From Ostrinia nubilalis (lineage: Eukaryota > Arthropoda > Insecta > Lepidoptera > Crambidae), in NCBI RefSeq assembly GCF_963855985.1, contig NC_087098.1, positions 11,800,501 to 11,864,500 on the forward strand: a stretch of 64,000 nt of DNA, read 5' to 3'. A model generated the notes under the pieces. It saw only the letters and a list, made by a program, of their open reading frames with translations, had not been told where the DNA came from and ran no database searches. Below are positions 18,860 to 29,804 of the stretch, one piece after another. Each line of letters begins with the position of its first letter. The first letter of the stretch is position 1. Both the position numbers and the translations under genes were made by a program.

Positions 18860-18948
18860 AATCACCCTCTCATTCCGCTCCCATACCTCACTGACTGAGT
18901 TAACCTTTAAAATTTATGATTAATCTTAAGTCCACTTGTCTCTCATGT

Positions 18949-21900
18949 TTAGTCTAAGCTCAGGTCTTCAACGGGGACGTTGCTGAAGAACTTCTTGATG
19001 TTCACGACCACTCTAGTGACCAGTGCTTTGACCACGGGTGGGCCAACCTCAAGAACGATTTCATTCCCACTGTTAGCTATGACTTGACTCGCAGCTTGTC
19101 CTGGAATTGGAAACTAAATTGTATACAGAACGCAATTGGAACGCATGTTATGATAGGGCTGAAGAAAGACCTCAAATGAATTGGTTTATTTTTCAGTTGA
19201 AATACCTTTTATAAAGTTTTCAATGTGCGTCTGAAATCAATACCTCCACAAAAAAGACATCTCAAGACCTACCTTATAGATTCGTATTTTAAATTGGACA
19301 GATAGTTTCCTCACATTAGCAGCTTAGCAATTTTGTGGACTGAACGCAACGTTATAAAAGGTTTTCTCTGTACTGGTTTTGTGGCGAAAGTATATTTAAA
19401 GTACAAATTATATTTTATACAAACCTAACACGTCGTTCCCTGTAAATAAGTTCTCGAATTCCACGTCAGCCTTGTCCTGAAGTTCGTAGGTGTGAGAGAA
19501 TCGTTTGACATTCCAGTACGTCTTGCCGTCTTTGCCAACTTTGTCGGCTAGATCGGCTTCAATGCTGATTAGAATTTTCCCTGAAAATAAAAAAAAAACA
19601 TTATCGGTCATCGTCAGTGGAAAAATGTCCCGATGCTATTGAGTCCAATTTCTGTAATTAGCATTGCTAGAACTACGAGTATTTTCATTTATATTTTTAA
19701 AGCTGTAAACTGCATAATTTTTTTCCTAATTTTGTTTTAGTTGTGACTTTGTTTTGACATTTTGTTATACGTGATAAATCTCATAGGTGGTAAAATTGTT
19801 TCTGTATTTTAAGTATTTATTTAAAGTATTTCTTTATTATATTTAAAGTGCTCTTAAGTACATGTCCCAGTTTTTAGAGCACACTTATTACCACTTTTTC
19901 GAGACAATTATTGTAATTAGCGTTGAGGAAGCATAATGAAACTCGACTGGCTTGACATTACCAAATGAATCAGTTTTTCAGAACTGCGAACTATAATCAA
20001 CATCAAATAAACCGCACCTTCCGCGACGCGAACTTTAAAGATTTTCTTCTGACACAATCATAGTGCTCCAACAATATTGGTGTTATTTAAAAGCCCAATA
20101 AATATCCTTTAAGAAAAACACATTTAATTTCTTAATAAATGATTAACATATACCATAAATGTGACTTGAAAAAAGACCTCACTTTGGGCTCACCTCTGGG
20201 ATCAATTAGACCTATGGTTATAAAACCAAATAATGATCACACGTGTCCTCTTTAACAGATGGACAGCGATTAATCCCAACTTAACAGTTTTATATCCATA
20301 AAAGTTGGCTCAAGCGTAACTACCTATTTTTTGAATAGTGACTCTGGATCCTTCTAAAGACACATTTTTGGGGTAAAAACCTTTCCTTTAATGAAATTAA
20401 GGTTAGAACTAGGCTTTAAAATGGTGCCAATATTGGTGGGAAGTGGGGATGCATACGTTTGAAAGGGCTTGTCGCGGGAGGTGCGATTTATTTGATGTCG
20501 AGTGTAGATTAGCTGGTGTGGCTAAAAGGATATAAAATTACGATATTACATAGAAGTTCATTCAGTCGTTTTATAATTTAGCACTAAAAATTGCCCAAAT
20601 TATCGTACGCGTCGAAATAGTTTTCTAGTTAGAGGTAGACATTACGCCATAAAAACGTGAAAAATTATCAACATCAAATAAAATGCAAATAAACCCTCTA
20701 ACCTCGTTCTTTGAGATATCTTAGAGATGTCATGCAATCTTTATCTGTGACGTAACAATGATTACCCTGGGTTGTACCATCTTACTTTAAATAACAAACG
20801 TCAAAAATTTGTCAAATCTCGAAAAAAAAAACGCCCGTTAAAATAAAAAACACTGAGTACAGTGTTTCAGTCGTACTGTTATCAAACAAAACTGAGTCGC
20901 TTTAAAATTAAAAATTATTTTGGTAAGTAAAATGACTAAAAAGTACTTACGAAGCACAACATGTATGTTTCCTTGTCCGCGAACCGTCACTATGAGCAGT
21001 TTACCGCTTATTTCGTAGATTCCATTTGCGTCTACGTCACACAGGAGCTTCCCTTCTATCTTTGATTTGGCTTTATCTCGTCTATGAAAATTAAAAGAGT
21101 TATTATTAAAACTTCAATCATCATCATCATCATCAGATAATTTAGTCTCTACTGCAAGAGTACGACCCTTTCTAATTTGTCAGAGGTAAATTAAAGATGT
21201 GAACTAACTATACTCCTTCTGTTCAGTTCAGTTCTGGCTAGACAGGTTGGGGACGTTGATGTTCACACCTTTAACCCTTAGTCGCCTTTTATTATATCCA
21301 CGGAAAGAGTGCCAGTGGTCCTACTGTCCTATGCCGGAATTTAAAAGAAATTAATACAAAAAACATTCGTTAAAATGCCCCAATGAAACTATACGTAAAG
21401 GTCAATAAATTCAAGTTCAAGACTCCATTTGCTACAAACACGTATTCAACAGGTTACTATTATGTCATTTGACACTTCTAGGTCAAACTTCCGATCATTT
21501 TTTATTAGTTTTGTTGTTGATATTAACTTGACTCTCGGAGTTTGGACAAGGCAAACGACACAACCTTGAATTTGAATATTAATAATGTGCATTACAAACA
21601 CCCTGTAATTTAAAACAAACTGAGATAGGTACTGATACGACAATTTATCAGAAGTAAAACTTATGATGAGCTATGAAGTATTTATGAAATGATGGATGAT
21701 TTTCGCCAATGTTTTTGCAATGCCTCTCGTACTTGAGAAAACAAACAAAAAAGGTATTTTTGAAAATGCGGCAAGAATTCTCAAGATTCTAGATTTTAAA
21801 GATAACGATTCTATCCTATTCAACTAGGTACTTTTCCTACAAGACCGTGATATCAAATTAAAAAAAAAATAGGTCCCATAATATGACTGATTGCTGATGA

Positions 21901-22647
21901 TAATTTGAATGGAAAATATTTTCTTTCTCTAGGGAAATGTTGTTGCATTTGAGGAGTCTGTAGAACAAAATAGAACCATTAATACGATAAATCAATTACA
22001 ACTTACTGAGCTTCCTTTATGACACAATCCTTCAATCCGGTAAATGTCATATTTGACAGAAGCAGCTTCAGCCCAGCGGTGCTTGCGTCAATAGTTCCTT
22101 TATAAAGCAAAGGATCTAGCTTTTCGACGCCTAGTTCAGGAATGCCTTTGGCAAAAATTGGGATGATTACTTGAGAAGATTGCGCGATGCACTTCGAATC
22201 AGCTGCTGTACATTTTGTTATCGATGATACTGAAAAAAAAATAGTCATCATTAAGTAGGTCATTTCTCTACTGCAAAAAAAAAATATCAAAGAGCGTTTA
22301 AAATTCTATTTTTTCCAAGCTGCACAATGCTTATGATAGTCAAATTTTGAAAATATTTGAAAGTTTATTTGTATAAAGTCAAAATAATGTTAATTTATAT
22401 GCAAGTCCTAAATTCTATTGTCATGTTCACAGTGTTTGTTATGATAATGGTTGACTTTTGCCTAGGCATATACGTCACCAAATTGGTTGAAAATAGCCTA
22501 TACTATGATACCATATAAGGGTGTTCACTCGTAAACACCTGCTTTTATAAAAATAGGTAACGTAAAAAGCATCCACTTACCCACATCTGAATATCCAAAA
22601 TCAATCAAACCCACTAAAACTAAAACACTAATAATAATATTGTTCAT
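18949..22647 (-). CDS. Gene D: JHBP/takeout-like secreted protein
   Basis: Complete 242-aa protein from five exons: 22581-22647, 22007-22229, 20951-21081, 19425-19580 and 18949-19100 (phases 1-2-1-1). Signal peptide MNNIIISVLVLVGLIDFGYS; start chosen because it begins the signal peptide about 70 nt below a TATA box. Family marks: Cys-x6-Cys at the mature N-terminus, GIPELGVEKLDPLLYKGTID, MTFTGLKDC, a second Cys after 19 residues, GIYEISGKLL, VEFENLFTGNDVLG, and a C-terminal helix ending NVPVEDLSLD. The exon 4 donor is GTTTGT, weaker than the GTAAGT of its neighbours. Nearest relative is gene C just downstream. Predicted extracellular hydrophobic-ligand carrier; ligand unknown. Confidence 0.93.
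20766..20850. mobile_element. MITE family 1, truncated copy
   Basis: Starts CCTGGGTTGTACCATCTTAC and continues AACAAACGTCAAAAATTTGTC, then loses similarity near 20850. In intron 3 of gene D. Confidence 0.65.
21230..21320 (-). repeat. Dispersed repeat (CCCCAACCTGTCT / GGCGACTAAG)
   Basis: The minus strand reads GGCGACTAAGGGTTAA and CCCCAACCTGTCTAGCCAGA. The plus strand near 54.43-54.51 kb reads GGCGACTAAGAGACAA and CCCCAACCCGTCTGGTCAGC. Probably the 3' region of a LINE; no coding part present. In intron 2 of gene D. Confidence 0.5.
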
Positions 22648-22715
22648 TTTGACGAACACACGTCCGGATTAGTCTAAAATCTTTAAGGCGATTATAGAGT
22701 TTCTCCGATTACTCA

Positions 22716-22723
22716 TATTTATA
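22716..22723 (-). promoter_or_regulatory. TATA box of gene D
   Basis: TATAAATA on the minus strand in the context CGACCTTATAAATATG, about 70 nt upstream of the start codon. It matches the context at gene C. Confidence 0.6.
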
Positions 22724-22921
22724 AGGTCGATAGCTTTGCTTATTTGTATTTTGAATGTTATAATATAATAATTATGAAGCCGAATATTTTTTAGTTGATT
22801 GCTCAAAGGACATGGAACCAGTTACATCATGCATACTTCGCATGGTCATATTTTATCTGGGAGAGAGAATAATCTACATAATTTTAAAAATTACTTCAGT
22901 CAGAATTACTAAGGTGTCTAA

Positions 22922-23076
22922 CGCCCGTATTCACAAACGATGCTTGCTTAAGTGAAGTAGCAAATCGAACGCACAACGTTGAATAGAGCTCTGTGATTGG
23001 TTCGTGTGTCCCCCTACCCTGTGCGTGCACGACCACTGTGAGACCTCATAGTAATGTTTGTGAATAGGTACGGGCG
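22922..23076. mobile_element. MITE family 2 copy
   Basis: Ends CGCCCGTATTCACAAACGAT and a complementary TTTGTGAATAGGTACGGGCG, with the same interior as the copy at 12543. Upstream of gene D. Confidence 0.85.
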
Positions 23077-25493
23077 TACATAGATATTATTATTAGCATT
23101 ATCATTAGATTATAATTGCAGTGTTGGCACAAAATAACTATACTTTCCACTGATGCATAGGGCATATTCTGCCTACATGTACCTACTTTTATCTTGCGAA
23201 TTCAGTGATCCATATTTTCATTTTAAATCTACCTTGGTAACTAGAGTTAGAAGACTATCAGTTACTACTATGTGCACCTGTGTCCAAAATTACATAGTCA
23301 CTAAGACAAACAGTTTTCTCCTATAAATTTCTTATTACTGTGCGCACAATCAACTCTTCCGTGTGTAGCCCTGAGCTTCAGACCTGGCATGCTTCGAGCT
23401 TAAACGCTACTTAAACAAAAATGGCACCATTTTAGTGTGTGATCTACGCCTTAGTTCACATAAGTAGAGCTTTTTCAGCGACTGTGATACGATGAGAAAC
23501 CTTTATGTATTTGTATATGGCCTAAGCTAGAGTTTAAAAATAATAATGAATCTGAATTTGGATTACTGATTATGTTATTTAACGCTTCGACTAGGTCAAC
23601 AAAAATGGCACCATATTGGAAGCTTTTAGTATGAGGCTTACGCCTTAGTTCACATAAAGCTTTTTTGGACCTGTTAACGCTAGTACTTAGTTGCGTTTTA
23701 GATAAAATGATGATAACCCCGCTTCTTCACCAAGCGTGGCGCTAACCGAAGCTCTTATTTCTGTGAACTAGGCCTTAGGGTGCGTAGTAGGTACGTAATC
23801 TGCACGCAACAGGCAAGATTATTTCCTGCGAAACTAGTTTATTTTGCCGTAGGACACCCGAAGCGAGTTTGTCGAGTTTTTGCATAGTTATTTTGTAGTA
23901 AATAAAAAACGCAGACGTGCATCGTGATACCTATAAAATAGGTATAAATTATGTTTGGTATTGATATAAGGACATTATTTATTCGATTATAATAGTTTTA
24001 ATGTCATTAAGAAAACAAGCAAAAGGCGTGTTTTACTGAACTAGTGTGCCTATTGATTTTTTTAACTTTTATTGATATAATAGTCGAGATCGGTAACTGT
24101 CAGAGTTTATGAGACATATTTTTAAAATAATATTCAATTGGTTCTTTGTTATATTCAGACTAATTGCTTGAACATCTTCCTGAATGTAAATTACATAAGA
24201 GTGTCTTTTTACTTCACTAGCTCATCCTCATTGGCTCCGGCGGGATTCGAACCAACAACCGCAGTCAATAATTTAGATGGACTAATTTAGATGCCAATGT
24301 GCCTTCCTAAGTAAGTACATAATTTAGTTTCATACAAGCCATTGGGTCCTGGACGATTCTTTTAGGGTTCCGTACGCAAAGGGCACCCTATTATTATCGC
24401 ATAGTGTATCTCGACGGTTCCTTAATCGGAGGTTGCCAAGACGTGATATTGACCTAATATTTCCTTAACTTTACAGAGTTATTGGTGTCTCTACTCTATC
24501 TACACTACATATGTAGCCAGTTCACTGCCATTTTAGTATGGTTATCCTTGAAATTCTGTACATGCGTAAAAACGAGATCACAACAAAGTGGAGATGAGAT
24601 TCCTTATGACACCGTATTAATTTTAATGACTAAATTAGTTAAAATCTAAATCGGACTCTCATGAAATGCTTGGTGGAAAGGTTTTCTTGCCATGCCTTTT
24701 CTATCTAAAGTCATCCCATGACAAAGGTATCTTGATATTTTAGGACTGTGAATTGGCGTATTAAAAACATTAATCAAATTAATTAGCTACTTTATTATGG
24801 AGCGGCTCTCATGACAACAAAAAGTTCACGGTCAATTTTAAAATTGGTCAAAACGACATTATTTTGAGCAAGTACGCAAGTAAGTTGTGTGGTACTGTGT
24901 CATCTAAATTGTCAATATTATCCATTGCCACTATTAATTTATTCATTGCAAATGAATTTATCAAAAATGAATCATTTGATAAAATAACGAGTTTATAAGT
25001 ATTCAATAATCAATACCTAAAGTCTTTGAGCATTGGTGATTTCAAGGTCTAAGTCACGGAAATTTTATCAAAATCTCTTAACCCATAGTGATTGTTTTTT
25101 TCCAGACGTGTAGAGGTTAAAACTGTTGTTATTTTTTTTTATTCAGTGTATTAGTAATTTGTAAATATAAATTCCTGTTAAACACTCGTGGTAAGTTAAA
25201 TATTTATTTATTTATTTAAAATCTTTTATGTACACACAAAAAAATGTGGTACAAAAGGCGAACTTAAATCACACAGCATTATCTATCTACCATTTCACCT
25301 TTTTGCTAAAAAGAGAATGAATAACTATGCTTATATACGAGTGGATTCTCCACAATAGTCCGACTGTGTCGGGGTTCAAACTCGCGTTTCTCAGATCTCG
25401 ATTTGGCTAGTCTGCCCCGACAACATGGACTGTCAGAAGTAGTCAAAATTGTATGGTCAAATAAGATCAAATCCAATTCAAATTTCAATAACT
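23077..25493. other. Intergenic region between genes D and E
   Basis: No exon recognised. It contains a diverged direct repeat at 23398-23475 and 23582-23665, sharing CAAAAATGGCACCAT and ACGCCTTAGTTCACATAA. The remainder is AT-rich without clear structure. Confidence 0.5.
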
Positions 25494-25498
25494 TTATT
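25493..25498 (-). terminator. Polyadenylation signal overlapping the gene E stop codon
   Basis: The minus strand reads TTACAATAAAGT. AATAAA begins in the last sense codon (CAA) and includes the TAA stop, so the 3' UTR would be unusually short if this signal is used. Confidence 0.5.
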
Positions 25499-28400
25499 GT
25501 AAATATATATCTTTAGAAATAGTTTTTAAATACTTGTTAATGCCTTTCACGAGTTGCTTGAAGTTTTCGTCGAAGATGGGTTGTTGGAATTCTTTTGCTA
25601 TAACTGCCCAGTTCTCATTAGCAAAATTGTGGACTGCATCAGCTGTAACAAAAAGTGATTAACGTAATATCGCAGTTATTGCAACTACCCACATAATATT
25701 GCCCTTTAAGCCCAGCAAATTGAGACACAATAAAGAAAATATTAATTGCTCACTTTGGGGCTAGATAGCACTGTGTGAAATTGTAGATATTTATTTAAAA
25801 TAATGTTATTTGGCAACAAAAGACATACACAATAATTAATTATAAAAAAAATATTTGAAACGATATAGTTGCCAAAACGGTCACACCCACTCAGTACCAT
25901 CTTAACAGTGTGTGTTACGCGATCATATGCGATCTCTAGGGGATTGATGGGTTAAAGAAAAAATACATAACGTATTTAAGGCTGGGTTGTACCATCATAC
26001 TTTAACTTTAACAAAATGTCGAAAGTCTGTCAAACTCCATACAAAAACACCGGTTATGGTTAAAATAAGGTGGTGCTACTTAGTTCCAGATAAGAAGGAT
26101 AGAAATACTTACATAAATCTTTGTCCCCGTTAAATAGATTCTTGAAGTCAAATACTACTCCCCCTGCATCAGGATTCAGCTTAAAATTCTTGATGTGCAA
26201 ATGAGAGTTTCCATCAGGACTCGTCACCGCGTTTAAAGTTCCATCAAATGCAACTTTAGCATTTTCTGTGAAAAAAACAAAAATGTTTTATTTAAGTGTA
26301 CCTAGTATACTTTCACCAATATTACAGACTTAGGCTGGGTTGCATCATTTTACTTTAGCTTCAACAAACGTCAAAAAATTTTCAAAGGTGGACCGACGAC
26401 ATCATAAAGGTAGCAGGAAGGCTACCAACCGGGCAAACATGGAAAGCATTGGGGGAGGCCTATGTTCAGCAGTGGACGTCCTATGGCTAAGATGATATGA
26501 CATTTTTCATTGATGCTTCTATTGGTCCTCAATAAATAGGCTATCCGACACAAAAAGTTTCTGCGATTAGCACCGTTCAATGAAAGTAAGTATTTATAAT
26601 ATTAGTAGAAAAACTTACTATATTTCATATTGTATATCCCTGTGCCCTCAACCGGCAGAGTGATCAGTACACCATGTATATTGTAGTCCCCTTTCATATC
26701 CAAGTGAGGGCATAAGAGATCCACATGCAATTTAGTTTTTTCTAAGTCTATTCTGAAAGGAAATCGATTTATTAAGGTGGATATAAACTAGAGCATTTGC
26801 TGGAGCATTAATTCTTTCTATTTTGCTTACACTCTATTGAAATGTTTTACCAAAACGCTCATTGGTTTTTAAAATTAGGTTACAACAATACGTCGTTCGA
26901 AGTGTGGCTCGTGCAATGTTTTGTTACAAGTTAATGCGCCATGTATTCTAAAAGTAAATAGCCATCTAATATTCATCTTTAGAGACAATAAAGACTTAAA
27001 ATGTTTTTGTAGCAAGTTATTAAATTATGCAGTTGAAGACTAGTCGCGACGTGAATAAGGAAGGAAAATAAAGTCTTTATGCATTTTAACCGCCTTAAGC
27101 TATCGCAATTATGTTAATGTTTATCCTCATAAACCTTCGTCAAGATAATAAAATCATAACATCAACATTTAATTTTAATAATAAAACCAACAAAACTAGC
27201 AGATTTTAGAAAACTACACAGTTTTCAAGGGCATGCAATATGCATATGCACACAGGGCTCATGTTCTGGGACTATTTTATTTTTAATACCTTGTTTGTAC
27301 CACATGAAGCAATAAAGATATTATGATTATGATTATGATATGCATGCCAAAAAAGGATCCTTACGTAGAAATTATATCACGTAATATATTAATTAAATAT
27401 ATTTAACTAAAACAAGAACGTAATGCAAAAAACACGAAGGTATTGGTACAGTAAATGTTTACAGGATGTTCCAAAATTAGTACGTCACTCTTACACCGAT
27501 AGCAGATGGGTCTAAGACGCTTCATTTTTGAAACATCCTGTATAATACTGTATAATATACTATTAGAGTGAACCTGCTGTTAGTTAGACCTTCATCATCA
27601 TTTCAGCCACAGCAAGTCCGTTGCTGAGCAAAGAACATAGGCTCCCACCAATGACTTCCCCATTGGCTGTTTGGTGGCGGCCTGCAACCAGCGCCTTTCT
27701 GCTACCTTTATGTGGCCATAACAACAATGTTAACAGCATTGTTGTGTTTCGGCAGAGAGGTAAGATAGCCAGTTCCTCCGTGGTTGAGGATTCCGGGTGA
27801 AGCTTGCTTCCACCTTCGGCCTGATCATCACTTATCATCGGGTGAAATACAGGCCAAGTGCTTCCTCGTTGTGGATAAAAAATAATAATAATCTGTCCAC
27901 CTACGCTGCGCCTGCCGATATGTGTCTAGACATACTTACTGGACATTCGTGAAATCGCAGTCTTTCAAGCCTGCAAGGTAGCTTTTGTAAAACGCAAAGT
28001 TCAGAGTAGTGAAGTTGCCTTCAATTTTCTCAGTGAAGATTGGATCTAAAGCCTCCACACCCAGCGAAGGATCACCAGCAATCATGTGGGCGATCGCAGC
28101 TTTTGCTGACGTCAGTATGCAGGTGTTGTCATCTTGCTTGCATTTGGTTATAAACCCTAAAACAAATTTTATGGCAATTTCACGGTTTCTGACAATAGCA
28201 TTTACTAAACTTAACCTTATGCTATGTATTTTTAACGAGTTGGATATTTTGTCATAGTTTCATGAGTATAGTAGGTAGCACATCAGGCACATTTCTGTTA
28301 AGCAGCTCTTAGCAGCAAGCTCGCTCTTATTATACTAATTGTATTGTATAGTGTGTAACTTAATGTTCCCTAACTGACTGAAGAAGTAGGTACGTAAGCA

Positions 28401-29139
28401 GGTGCCATTATGAGATTTTTCTTCAAGCAAGTTCATGAAGTTCGAATTACCTTGACAATGAAAAAACCACACTTCTGTGTTTCTAATTACCCACGTGATC
28501 ACAACGACTTATGTGTATTCTACATCGGCACTACAATTTGGTGCATTGTGAACAGTTTTCGCCAAAAACATAATTAAATATCTAATTCGCGGGTGCCCAT
28601 ATCTTCAATTTTAAAGGTTATGGATTATTTTCGCGCACCATTATGTCTATTAAGCTTCGCAGTTACCTGTATGTGAGTATTTTTCTATGAACGAAGTAAA
28701 TTATTTGAAACCGCACGCAGCTGATATAAATAATTAAAAAAAAACTGATTCTGAGTGGCTCCTAAAAACTTGGACACTGATTGAAAAATCACCTAGTAAT
28801 AATCGTTTATTTTGTATGAAAAATTCAAAAACGCCGCAGCGGTTGAAGCTAGAAATACGATACTATACGATTGCGATAGTTAGTCGTGCTCAGGGCACAG
28901 AGTATCCGATCGCGATGAACTTTGATTCTAATTTTGGCTTTAAAACTACTGGAGATGTTAACTAAATCCAAATTATTTCAGTTAGTCAGAAAAAAAATGA
29001 TTAAAATGTAGTAAAAAACCTCTTAAAATTAAAAATATTTCCGAAATCATATTTAATAAAAAAATTCAAACTAACCTTCTGCACCAATCACAAAGATCAC
29101 GTTAAACAACGAAATGAGCAACTTTGTTCTTGAAAACAT
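25494..29139 (-). CDS. Gene E: takeout/JHBP-like secreted protein
   Basis: Complete 238-aa protein from five exons: 29076-29139, 27940-28156, 26619-26752, 26113-26265 and 25494-25642 (phases 1-2-1-1). Signal peptide MFSRTKLLISLFNVIFVIGA. Of the array this is the most takeout-like: FITKCKQDDNTC (N-terminal disulfide), DPSLGVEALDPI, LAGLKDC, LLCPHLDMKGDYNIHGVLIT, DFKNLFNGDKDL, and a C-terminal segment FANENWAVIAKEFQQPIFDE. It sits between the two duplicate pairs of ordinary members (A/B and C/D) and the divergent trio F-H, and its PIF motif helps align exon 5 of the trio. Secreted carrier by family; ligand not determinable. Confidence 0.92.
25980..26083. mobile_element. MITE family 1 copy
   Basis: Starts GGCTGGGTTGTACCATCATA and runs through CTGTCAAACTCCATACAAAA to AATAAGGTGGTGCTAC. 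Intron 4 of gene E, 30 bp from exon 4. Confidence 0.8.
26333..26492 (+). mobile_element. MITE family 1 half copy joined to an RTE LINE 3' fragment
   Basis: 26333-26383 is the left half of a family 1 MITE (GGCTGGGTTGCATCATTTTA). It is abruptly replaced at 26384 by RTE sequence (GGTGGACCGACGACATCATA) running to TTCAGCAGTGGACGTCCTAT. The join suggests LINE insertion into, or recombination with, the MITE. Intron 3 of gene E. Confidence 0.75.
27460..27544. mobile_element. Small TIR element (ACAGGATGTTCC)
   Basis: ACAGGATGTTCCAAAA at the left and TTTTTGAAACATCCTGT at the right are inverted complements around about 50 bp. They resemble the CAGGGTGTCCC ends at 31.25, 33.10 and 39.43 kb. Intron 2 of gene E. 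Confidence 0.55.
27590..27720 (-). mobile_element. RTE LINE 3' fragment
   Basis: Reverse complement of the RTE 3' end: ATCATCATTTCAGCCACAG, then CTCCCACCAATGAC and GCGGCCTGCAACCAGCGCCT. Intron 2 of gene E. Confidence 0.75.
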
Positions 29140-29191
29140 CTTGAGTTTAGATATCCTAGAACTGTATTAAGCTTAATATAAACCGTCTTGG

Positions 29192-29200
29192 CCTTTTATA
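29192..29200 (-). promoter_or_regulatory. TATA box of gene E
   Basis: TATAAAAGG on the minus strand, 53 nt upstream of the start codon; a close match to the arthropod TATA consensus. Confidence 0.6.
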
Positions 29201-29751
29201 TCATCGCTAGCACATATTTGAAGCAAAAACGAATATTAAAAGCCACTTTTTGTAAGAAGGACATTAGAGTCACTGGATAACATTTGCTGGGTAAATAAAT
29301 GCATTTGACACTCGCATATCTATTATGAAAAACTAGTCCAGATTTCTTGTTTTATAATACTTGAGCTGTTACCGAAACTCGCATTTAGATGATGCTAGTT
29401 GACAACATACAGTAGGTATGATTATTAAAAAAAAACCGCACTAAAACTTTACTTATTACTATAGTGGTTTTCAGAATTATAATAAGTTTCTTAGTTCTCT
29501 TTTTTGCAAGAGCTTATTTCGGAATTAAACAAGGCACACAGAATATTTATTTTTACAACGAGAACATCAAAATTATGACAACATCAAGTCAATATCGAAA
29601 TTAAAATTATAATCACCAAAAAAAGCACATTGTTAATCAAATAAAATGAAAATAGAAGTTCACAGTAGGTAGGTGTCGATGAAACATAAGTCGTTAAAAT
29701 CAACAAACTAAATAATTAACGAATGTCGAAAAACCATACAATAAATCACAA

Positions 29752-29757
29752 TTTATT
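29752..29757 (-). terminator. Polyadenylation signal of gene F
   Basis: AATAAA on the minus strand, 48 nt after the stop codon of gene F. Confidence 0.55.
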
Positions 29758-29804
29758 AGAAAATGTGTTTTAATATTACATTACAATCTCTCCAATACCT
29801 TACA

